From: an uncultured Saprospiraceae bacterium
Lineage (GTDB): Bacteria > Bacteroidota > Bacteroidia > Chitinophagales > Saprospiraceae
NCBI GenBank assembly: GCA_905479665.1
Contig: CAJQNM010000340.1
Coordinates: forward strand, 1 to 7,463
Reading direction: 5' to 3'
Length of the DNA stretch: 7,463 nt
Below, piece after piece: positions 1 to 5,691 of the stretch. The first letter of the stretch is position 1. Each line of letters begins with the position of its first letter. The notes beneath the pieces were generated by a model that did no database searches, was not told the DNA's origin, and saw only the letters and a program-made list of their open reading frames with translations. A program made the translations under genes and the position numbers.

Positions 1-2
1 AA

Positions 3-3000
3 TATGATTTAATGAAGTATGCTACACTACATTGTGTAGAGCATCCTTATGAAGTTGATGATCACTACTACAAGAATCTTATTCGTGAGAACTCGAAGTG
101 CGTAGCTGATCAATTTGAAAATGATCTTGGTACTGGCTTTGGTGGTCAGTTTGGTCCAGATGATTTGGAGGGACAACTAGATCTACTCCACAATATTGGT
201 GGTGGATGGTCTGATGCTGTACCTTTCGATTGCGAAGATGCTTGTAAGAATGTAACTGTTGAGTTGCTCGTAGTCGACTACTGGTGTAACTGGGCCAAGT
301 GTTGGGAAAATGTCTGGGTAGAAGACAAGACTCCAGTAACTGTCAAGTACGACGTAGATGACACCGAGATCACTTGCGGAGCATACAAAGAGAATAAGTA
401 TGACTTTGCTCATTCTGATCATCCTGTGAGCGTGGAGTATATCGTAGAGCTAGCTAAAACTGGCGACGAGTACGCACTTGCTTCACTTGATAGCCTCTTT
501 GGCGGATACGAGAAAGTATGGATCGATGAGTATGGAAATACGCCCGAACATAAGGTAGCTGAGTACTGGGATCAGGTTTGCTATTGTGAAGAATTCTCGC
601 GTAAGACGAGAATATACGATGAGCACCTAGGCTACGTATGGGAGACTGAAGTATATGATTCATGCTGGGTTAAGCACGAAAAGAAGCAGAATAATTACGG
701 CCAGGTGGTTGTAAACTGTGATGCTCAGTGTGAGCAAACCGTTTGGTGCGAGTTTGATCATTGTGGTCAGGGTTACATCTTCCGTAAGTGGAAGTTTACC
801 CCTGGTTGTACCTATGATGAAAACACCTCACACTACCTCGATACGATCACACGTAAACAAGTGATCTGGGTAGGTAATGAGTGTGAACTGCAAAAAGGTA
901 TGATTGACAAGCCTGAAGACACCTATGTATACACTTGTGGCATCGAATATGATGACGCTGGTAATGCAACTGGTGCGCTTGATCCATCAATTACAGGAAC
1001 TCCTGAGTACTTGTTTGATGATGATTGCCGCATCGTAGGTATCACTCACTCTGACAAGGTCTTTAAGATCGTCGGTGGTGATGAAGCTTGCTACAAGATC
1101 ATCCGTTCATGGCACTTTATGGACTGGTGCTATTTGGGTGGAAAGCCTGAAAATGATCAGTACTGGTGGTTAAACCCTGAGTACGAAGGTAAGAAGCTTC
1201 ATTGGGAGCAGAAGATCATCGTACAGGATACGACTCCTCCAGTTTGCGTTCTCACAGAAGATCTTGGTGAGGTAGATGCACCTGGTTGCTACTACACACT
1301 GAATCAAACTGTCGACGTAACAGATGGTTGCGGTGTCCTAAACTATTATTGGGAGCTACATGAAATCAAAGGTAGTGAGAAGACTCTGGTCGATTCTGAT
1401 GAAGGAGAGTTCGAAGGAGATACTACTGGCCAGTTTGGCATCGAGGTAGCTGATCTCGGTAGTGGAGATTACATATTGAAAGTACGTGTCCGTGACGAAT
1501 GTCAAAATGAGTCATACTGCGAGGATGAGTTTACAGTGATCGCTGGTAAGAAGCCTGCTGCCATCTGTATTACATCGCTCACTGCAGAATTGACTCCTTG
1601 GGACATCGATCAAGATGGTACTGTTGATTCAGCAAAAGCTGTAATCTGGGCATCTGAGTTTAACTCAAGCAGCGCGCCATCTTGTGGTAGCGATGGAGAG
1701 CTCGAGTACCGCATTGAGATCATCGACGAAAATGGCGATGATGACTTTGCTGACGATAGCAGTTCACTGGTCGTAACTTGCGAGCACACCGGTACATTGA
1801 TGATCCGTCTATGGGTGATTGACCCATCAGGAGCATTCGATTACTGTGATGTGATTCTCGTGGTGCAAAACAACATGGGTGGATGTGGAGATAATTCTTC
1901 TACATCAAATACCATCGTTGGTGCCATCAACAATGAGTTGAACGAGAGCGTAGAGCGAGTAAGCGTACGTGCTGAGTTGAATAATGGACAAGTTCTGAAT
2001 TACTTGACTACCGCTTCTGGTGCCTATGCGTTTGCAGCTGGCCTGGGTCTGGATGTCAAAGTAACACCTGTCAAAGATATTACTGACCTCAACGGTATAT
2101 CGACACTTGACTTGGTGAAGATTCAGAAGCATATCCTGGCAAAAGAGCCTCTTGATAATAAGTTCCGCGAAATTGCTGCCGATGCCAACGCCGATGGCGA
2201 AGTCAATACGGTAGACCTCATACAGTTGCGCAGACTTATTCTTGGCAAGGAAGATAAATTGCCCGAAAATACCTCCTGGAGGTTCTTTGATGCAAAAGAG
2301 ACCAAAGAGCAGTATGATATTTCTGCGATCGATGGTCTGATGCAATTGGACTGGGTAGGTGTAAAAATTGGAGATGTAAATCTAGATAGTGATCCAAGTC
2401 GTTCTGCTGGAAGAAGCAACAACAACCTGGTGATGAATCTGGATGATCAGATAATGACTGCAGGAAATGAGTATAAAGTAGAATTCCGTGCCGGTGCCTT
2501 TAAGGACATCGCAGGATTCCAGTACACACTGAGATTCGATGAGACCGTACTAAACATCTCTGATATAGAGATGGGAGCACTAAGTCTCAGCGAAGAGAAT
2601 TTCAATCTGCGCAACATCGCAGAAGGTATTCTTACCAGTAGCTGGCACTCATTTGAAGGACTCACAATGGCTGAGGACGAAGTACTGTTTACCTTGACTG
2701 TCGATGCGAAGAAAGGAGCTCAACTGAGCGATGTTCTGACCATCAACTCAAGCAAGACGGCTGCTGAGGCTTACAACAGCTTGGACCAGGTTGCTTCGGT
2801 AGCCTTGAACTTCAATAATGAGAAGCTCATGACCAATCAATTTGCTCTATTCCAGAATAATCCGAATCCATTTATGGAATCCACGGTTATCGGATTTAAT
2901 CTGCCGAATAAAGCAGCGGTCACACTAACCATTTTTGATATAACAGGTAAAGCTATTTACTCTTCGGAGGATGACTTTACTAAAGGATACAACCAGTTTT

Positions 3001-3098
3001 CAGTTCGAGGTAAGGACCTCGGTGCCTATGGAGTACTATACTACCAGATCGACACCGATAGCTTCACCGCGACCAAGAAGATGATTGTTGTTGAATAG
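3..3098 (+). CDS. Large secreted HYR/dockerin/cohesin-like protein with T9SS type A sorting domain (3' part)
   Basis: This is the C-terminal part of a giant exported protein. The frame is open to the window edge, so the ATG at 12 is probably an internal Met and the signal peptide lies upstream. Counting that Met as residue 1, residues ~1-625 carry about 30 Cys and many Trp/Tyr. They include HYR/Ig-like strands of the form 'W/V..D.C.N...C...V.V.D.TPP' (~81-109, 257-293, 361-411, 486-516, 598-619) and an EF-hand-like loop D531-x-D-x-D-G-x-x-D539. Then follow a small beta domain (~634-687), a dockerin-like duplicated helix-loop module (689-750; ISTLDLVKIQKHIL and ADANADGEVNTVDLIQLRRLIL), a cohesin-like beta domain (~805-935), and a T9SS type A domain (944-1028) opening FALFQNNPNPF and ending KKMIVVE. 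By family knowledge this tail directs outer-membrane secretion and cell-surface attachment. The role (adhesion, matrix or scaffold) is inferred. Confidence 0.9.
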   Translation, partial: YDLMKYATLHCVEHPYEVDDHYYKNLIRENSKCVADQFENDLGTGFGGQFGPDDLEGQLDLLHNIGGGWSDAVPFDCEDACKNVTVELLVVDYWCNWAKCWENVWVEDKTPVTVKYDVDDTEITCGAYKENKYDFAHSDHPVSVEYIVELAKTGDEYALASLDSLFGGYEKVWIDEYGNTPEHKVAEYWDQVCYCEEFSRKTRIYDEHLGYVWETEVYDSCWVKHEKKQNNYGQVVVNCDAQCEQTVWCEFDHCGQGYIFRKWKFTPGCTYDENTSHYLDTITRKQVIWVGNECELQKGMIDKPEDTYVYTCGIEYDDAGNATGALDPSITGTPEYLFDDDCRIVGITHSDKVFKIVGGDEACYKIIRSWHFMDWCYLGGKPENDQYWWLNPEYEGKKLHWEQKIIVQDTTPPVCVLTEDLGEVDAPGCYYTLNQTVDVTDGCGVLNYYWELHEIKGSEKTLVDSDEGEFEGDTTGQFGIEVADLGSGDYILKVRVRDECQNESYCEDEFTVIAGKKPAAICITSLTAELTPWDIDQDGTVDSAKAVIWASEFNSSSAPSCGSDGELEYRIEIIDENGDDDFADDSSSLVVTCEHTGTLMIRLWVIDPSGAFDYCDVILVVQNNMGGCGDNSSTSNTIVGAINNELNESVERVSVRAELNNGQVLNYLTTASGAYAFAAGLGLDVKVTPVKDITDLNGISTLDLVKIQKHILAKEPLDNKFREIAADANADGEVNTVDLIQLRRLILGKEDKLPENTSWRFFDAKETKEQYDISAIDGLMQLDWVGVKIGDVNLDSDPSRSAGRSNNNLVMNLDDQIMTAGNEYKVEFRAGAFKDIAGFQYTLRFDETVLNISDIEMGALSLSEENFNLRNIAEGILTSSWHSFEGLTMAEDEVLFTLTVDAKKGAQLSDVLTINSSKTAAEAYNSLDQVASVALNFNNEKLMTNQFALFQNNPNPFMESTVIGFNLPNKAAVTLTIFDITGKAIYSSEDDFTKGYNQFSVRGKDLGAYGVLYYQIDTDSFTATKKMIVVE

Positions 3099-3130
3099 AA
3101 GACTTTATGTCTGATACATGAGTGGTGACG

Positions 3131-3164
3131 GGCCATCTCGCCGAAAGGCGGGATGGCCTTTTTT
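3131..3164 (+). terminator. Intrinsic terminator of the T9SS surface-protein gene
   Basis: A 12-bp stem (GGCCATCTCGCC / GGCGGGATGGCC, one G-U pair) closes on a GAAA tetraloop and runs directly into TTTTTT. It lies 32 bases after the stop codon at 3096-3098, so it ends transcription of the large secreted-protein gene and insulates the repeat island downstream. Confidence 0.93.
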
Positions 3165-3188
3165 CTTTTTGGCTTCGCCGAGGGAAGA

Positions 3189-3367
3189 GAGGAAACGCTA
3201 CGCGAGGAAGAGAGGAAACGCTTCGCGGAGGAGGAACAAGAGGAAATGTGTGGGTGTGGATCATTCCAATGCGGCTTCAGCCCATTGGCGGGTGGGCTAC
3301 AAAAACTATGCAAAGGCAAAGAGAGGAAACGCTTCGCGAGGAAATGAGGAAACGCTTCGCTGAGGAA
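3189..3367. repeat. Clustered GAGGAAACGCTTCGCG-type repeats
   Basis: Four near-identical units, consensus GAGGAAACGCTTCGCGAGGA, occur at 3189-3209, 3212-3232, 3323-3343 and 3346-3367. A degenerate relative (GGCTTCGCCGAGG) sits at 3171-3183 and a fifth copy at 3988-4009. Each unit has a tiny CGC-TTC-GCG inverted core between GAGGAA-like direct repeats. Translated in any frame, the cluster gives low-complexity Arg/Glu-rich peptide, so the open frames across it are not credible genes. The 250 bases from 3165 to 3418 hold only these repeats and one hairpin. The family is unnamed as far as I can tell. Confidence 0.8.
3266..3288. repeat. Small imperfect hairpin within the repeat island
   Basis: CCAATG pairs with CATTGG, and after one bulged C, GGC pairs with GCC around a TTCA loop. 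No T-run follows on either strand, so it is not a standard terminator. It lies between two pairs of GAGGAAACGCTTCGCG units and may be part of a larger composite repeat; a related string (GGGCGTTCAGCCGATGGG) occurs near the fifth copy at about 3968-3985. Confidence 0.5.
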
Positions 3368-3390
3368 AGCAGTCGGAAATTGGTAGGTAG
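3350..3390 (+). repeat. Left flanking direct repeat of the toxin-antitoxin island
   Basis: AAACGCTTCGC (3350-3360), 8 unrelated bases, GCAGTCGGAA (3369-3378), then ATTGGTAGGTAG. The same arrangement and spacing recur at 3993-4032. The two copies bracket the toxin-antitoxin remnant. Confidence 0.7.
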
Positions 3391-3418
3391 CCGTAGATCT
3401 AATCTTTGGTAGGAATTC

Positions 3419-3601
3419 ATGGATTGGGTGGAAAGGAGAGAAATGGCTATGGAGGAGGAAATGCTCTTCTTTTGCTATGACAAAGGACAAGTAGTTGTCC
3501 TTATGAATGGATTTGCCAAGAAGACGCAGAAAACTCCAAAATCGGAAATTGCAAAAGCATTAAAGATTAAGAACAAATATTTCAATGAAAGAAAATCGTA
3601 A
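3419..3601 (+). pseudogene. HigB/RelE-family (Gp49-like) toxin, N-terminally truncated
   Basis: The 60-residue frame ends in the family's C-terminal half: 'LFFCYDKGQVVVLMNGFAKKTQKTP' followed by 'EIAKALKIKNKYF'. In complete HigB/Gp49-like RelE-superfamily toxins (typically ~100-120 residues, ribosome-associated mRNA interferases) this block is preceded by ~55-60 residues with the first helices and strands. Those are missing here: an in-frame TAG sits at 3410-3412, and repeat sequence replaces the upstream half. Translation could begin at ATG 3419 or, better placed, at ATG 3443 after AAAGGAG (3432-3438), giving 52 residues. The stop overlaps the antitoxin start by 17 bases, the usual toxin-first higBA coupling. 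It is most likely an inactive remnant; a shortened product that still binds the antitoxin is possible. Confidence 0.75.
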
Positions 3602-3887
3602 GGTATCAAGATTTGAAGATCACTTAACTATGCAGTATGGTCCTTTGGGATCTGCCGGACGAACGGCTTTTGAAGTAAAGGCAAAGGCCTTTGTCATAGG
3701 TGAGCTTCTTAAGGATGAGCGACTGCAAGCAAAATTAACCCAGGAAGAACTGGCAACCAAAATAGGGGCTAAGAAGAGCTACATTTCAAGAGTTGAAACA
3801 GGTAAAACAGATATTCAACTGTCCACACTTCATAGGCCCTTCGAAGTTGGGCTGGGTAAGAAAATTGTCATCTCCATTAAAGATTAG
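3585..3887 (+). CDS. HigA-like XRE-family antitoxin (helix-turn-helix)
   Basis: This 100-residue protein looks complete. Residues ~10-48 match the helical lead-in of HigA-type partners of Gp49-like toxins ('FEDHL..QYGPLGSAGRTAFE'), and residues 52-71 form a Cro/C1-type helix-turn-helix (TQEELATKIGAKKSYISRVE). The conserved tail DIQLSTL...FEVGLGKKI follows. By family knowledge such proteins bind the toxin and repress their own promoter. The ATG overlaps the last 17 bases of the toxin frame in another register and has no strong ribosome binding site, which suggests translational coupling. The start is supported by the typical position of the lead-in segment. Because the toxin is truncated and its upstream region is replaced by repeats, the original promoter/operator may be gone and the gene may be orphaned. 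Confidence 0.85.
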   Translation: MKENRKVSRFEDHLTMQYGPLGSAGRTAFEVKAKAFVIGELLKDERLQAKLTQEELATKIGAKKSYISRVETGKTDIQLSTLHRPFEVGLGKKIVISIKD

Positions 3888-3992
3888 ACCAACCTGCACA
3901 ACAAAAGTAAAAACATACAAAGTGGGCAAAGGTGCGTTCCTTTTGAGAGAAGATAACCTGCATTTCCGGGCGTTCAGCCGATGGGAAGGAGA

Positions 3993-4032
3993 AAACGCTT
4001 CGCGAAGCCAGGCAGTCGGAATTCGGTGGTAG
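3993..4032 (+). repeat. Right flanking direct repeat of the toxin-antitoxin island
   Basis: AAACGCTTCGC (3993-4003), 8 bases, GCAGTCGGAA (4012-4021), then TTCGGTGGTAG: the second copy of the 3350-3390 element in the same orientation. It lies 105 bases after the antitoxin stop. The rest of 3888-4070 shows no gene; 4104-4227 is the 3' untranslated stretch of the minus-strand gene. Confidence 0.7.
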
Positions 4033-4070
4033 TCTAGAAAATCTCCAGTCTCAAGATCAAGATATCTAAC

Positions 4071-4102
4071 AAAAAAAAGTAGCCTTGCTCTTTCAGCAAG
4101 GC
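4071..4102 (-). terminator. Intrinsic terminator for the minus-strand exported-protein gene
   Basis: Read on the minus strand, an 8-bp perfect stem (GCCTTGCT / AGCAAGGC, loop GAAAG) is followed after TAC by eight T residues (the A-run at 4071-4078). It lies about 125 bases downstream of the stop at 4228 and faces the plus-strand antitoxin gene, separating the convergent units. On the plus strand no T-run follows the stem, so it acts on the minus strand only. Confidence 0.85.
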
Positions 4103-4227
4103 CACTCCCGTTGTTATTCAAAAACTAAACCTTGGGTATTCTTACTTAGAGAAGCAAAAACCCTTACTTAGGATGTAGAGAGTACTATTCAAAACGTGCA
4201 ACTGTTTTCCATAGTCCTCAATAAAAA

Positions 4228-5478
4228 CTAATGCAATTTGATGGATTTAATATCCTGCCATGCGATGTATTCTGGATCGTTAGAATTTTTCGCAAAAATT
4301 AATACTCCATCGTTTCTTTCGGAGACATCTACCTGGCCCTCCAATAAGATTTTATCACCATCATTTAAGTAAATAAGTGAGGTCCTGCGACTTACGGGTT
4401 GTATTTGAGTAATTGCCCGGAAAGGAATCAGAAATTCTAGATCTTCCTTCATGCCATTGAGCAGCTCAAAGTCACGCTCTTCATCAAGGTCGAAGACCAG
4501 TGTGCCTTCCAGTGCTTTACCCTGTACCGTTTGAACGGTTCCTGCGATTCGTTGGGCATCATTAAAATCATGGTAGCCTAAAGCAGTAATAGGCAGATCT
4601 TCATTGATGATCATTTCTTCAAAAGAAGACCAGGGAATATCGACACGGCCACGGCCCGGAATATTGACAATAATACCTCGATTACCACTGTTGCAATCAT
4701 TTGAACCCGAAATAAAAAGCCTCTTGCCGGAGCGGAAAGTTACATCTGCACCACGGCCAGATTTTGCGATCTCAGCGATCATTTCAAATTTGATTGCGAT
4801 GTCGCCATCTCGGGTATCACCATCGAGAATATCTAGGCCGGTTCGCTCATCATGGTCCCATTGCAGATATCCTTGGTATGAACCTTCGTCACTATGGACA
4901 GTGCCGAAAAGTGGAGCCCCAAAGATGCTCACCATGTCGGAGGGAGTAGGCATGAAGTCGACCCGGTCTATGCGATCGCCATCGATTTTGATCAGACCCA
5001 TATCTGCGTCATTGACCTGAACATCCTCATTTATATCATTGGACCCTCCTTTAAGATCTACGATCGAGCCATCTTTCAGTTCTAGCGTGACCCTTGCTTT
5101 AGAGCGCATCGTTATCGATTTGATTTCTCCAAACTGGCACGCAAAGGTGTGGGTATGCTCAGGTTCCCAACCAAAACGGTTGGGCAACAAATTAATACCC
5201 CAGCGACTTGATTTACCGAATTCTCGATTGTCGAGATCATCAAGCTCATCGTCAGAAAGATATTTGAGGTTTTCGTTTTCGGGTTTGCTTGAGTTATATA
5301 CATCAAACCAAAAGGCTTCCTCTTTGCCCCAGCGTAACTGCCCGGTATATTGCTTGCCCTCTACCGTGGTCACCTTTCCGTACATAAATAATGCCGTGGG
5401 AGATTGATCGTTTTGTGCTTGCATTGACGAAGTCAAGGCAATGCAGATGCTGAGGGTTAGCAACTTTTTCATCTTCAT
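4228..5478 (-). CDS. Exported protein of unknown function with a threefold internal repeat
   Basis: I do not recognise a named family. The 416-residue product starts MKMKKLLTLSICIALTSSMQA, a signal peptide likely cut after A21, so it is exported; there is no other membrane segment and no T9SS tail. The body is three copies of one unit at ~34-175, 192-291 and 313-415. Each opens 'G.V....G....G.L.W/F...E', then has F..I..I (116/119/122, 231/234/237, 353/356/359), then 'V.....G....L.G..D', and ends in an I/V-rich strand such as IAWQDIKSI. This suggests three small beta domains. The first copy carries an acidic insertion (~65-110). ATG 5478 is preferred; GTG 5484 and ATG 5472 are alternatives and all keep the signal peptide. 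It lies downstream of the cyclase-LytTR regulator gene on the same strand across a 213-base gap, so it probably has its own promoter. Confidence 0.85.
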   Translation of the reverse strand: MKMKKLLTLSICIALTSSMQAQNDQSPTALFMYGKVTTVEGKQYTGQLRWGKEEAFWFDVYNSSKPENENLKYLSDDELDDLDNREFGKSSRWGINLLPNRFGWEPEHTHTFACQFGEIKSITMRSKARVTLELKDGSIVDLKGGSNDINEDVQVNDADMGLIKIDGDRIDRVDFMPTPSDMVSIFGAPLFGTVHSDEGSYQGYLQWDHDERTGLDILDGDTRDGDIAIKFEMIAEIAKSGRGADVTFRSGKRLFISGSNDCNSGNRGIIVNIPGRGRVDIPWSSFEEMIINEDLPITALGYHDFNDAQRIAGTVQTVQGKALEGTLVFDLDEERDFELLNGMKEDLEFLIPFRAITQIQPVSRRTSLIYLNDGDKILLEGQVDVSERNDGVLIFAKNSNDPEYIAWQDIKSIKLH

Positions 5479-5492
5479 GGTCACACGTTTAG

Positions 5493-5541
5493 TGCATCAA
5501 TAGTAGGGAACGGTGCACTGAGTAATAGCAATAATGCACTG
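5493..5541. promoter_or_regulatory. Candidate operator: 21-bp-phased TGCACTG repeats upstream of the exported-protein gene
   Basis: TGCACTG occurs at 5514-5520 and 5535-5541, and a weaker TGCATCA at 5493-5499, so the three start exactly 21 bp apart (two helical turns). On the coding strand these read as CAGTGCA direct repeats beginning ~15 bases before the ATG at 5478. LytTR proteins commonly bind paired direct repeats with about this spacing, and a LytTR regulator is encoded next door. I found no convincing Bacteroidota promoter (TTG...TAnnTTTG) here, so the role is inferred. Confidence 0.35.
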
Positions 5542-5617
5542 TAAATATGTGTCTTAGCGTAATTAAAAACCAATAGAATAAACCGGATCCGTAAAAAAGA
5601 AGTCTGAAACGGGCAAA

Positions 5618-5661
5618 ATCGAGACCGAATACGATATGGAATACGGGCTTGTGGTCTCGAT
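5618..5661 (-). repeat. Inverted repeat after the cyclase-LytTR gene (possible weak terminator)
   Basis: ATCGAGACC (5618-5626) and GGTCTCGAT (5653-5661) form a perfect 9-bp stem with a 26-base loop that itself contains two GAATACG direct repeats (5627-5633, 5640-5646). It starts about 30 bases past the regulator's stop. On the minus strand only TTT follows the stem directly, with a T6 run ~20 bases later, so termination would be inefficient. It could instead be an RNA stability element or a protein site. Confidence 0.4.
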
Positions 5662-5691
5662 ATCGCGATGCCTCGAACTCTCGGGGTCTAG

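Noticed and set aside
12..14. ATG at 12 as the true start of the large surface protein
   Set aside because: The frame is open to the window edge upstream (codons for Tyr-Asp-Leu precede it), no signal peptide follows, and the first residues already look like mid-domain sequence. The gene is partial at its 5' end.
3189..3367. CRISPR array
   Set aside because: The repeats touch or nearly touch one another, spacers are irregular (2 to ~90 bases), and no cas gene is present.
3041..3490. Open frames of 60-150 codons on both strands across the repeat cluster
   Set aside because: Their translations are low-complexity products of the GAGGAAACGCTTCGCG repeats or of the terminator, and they overlap one another and the real genes. 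No domain is recognisable.
4604..5407. Plus-strand open frames opposite the exported-protein gene
   Set aside because: They are antisense shadows. The minus-strand frame has the signal peptide, the internal repeats and a terminator.
5542..5600. Bacteroidota-type promoter (TTG ... TAnnTTTG) for the exported-protein gene
   Set aside because: The region is AT-rich and has a TTG, but no TAnnTTTG match sits at a suitable distance, so I do not annotate one.
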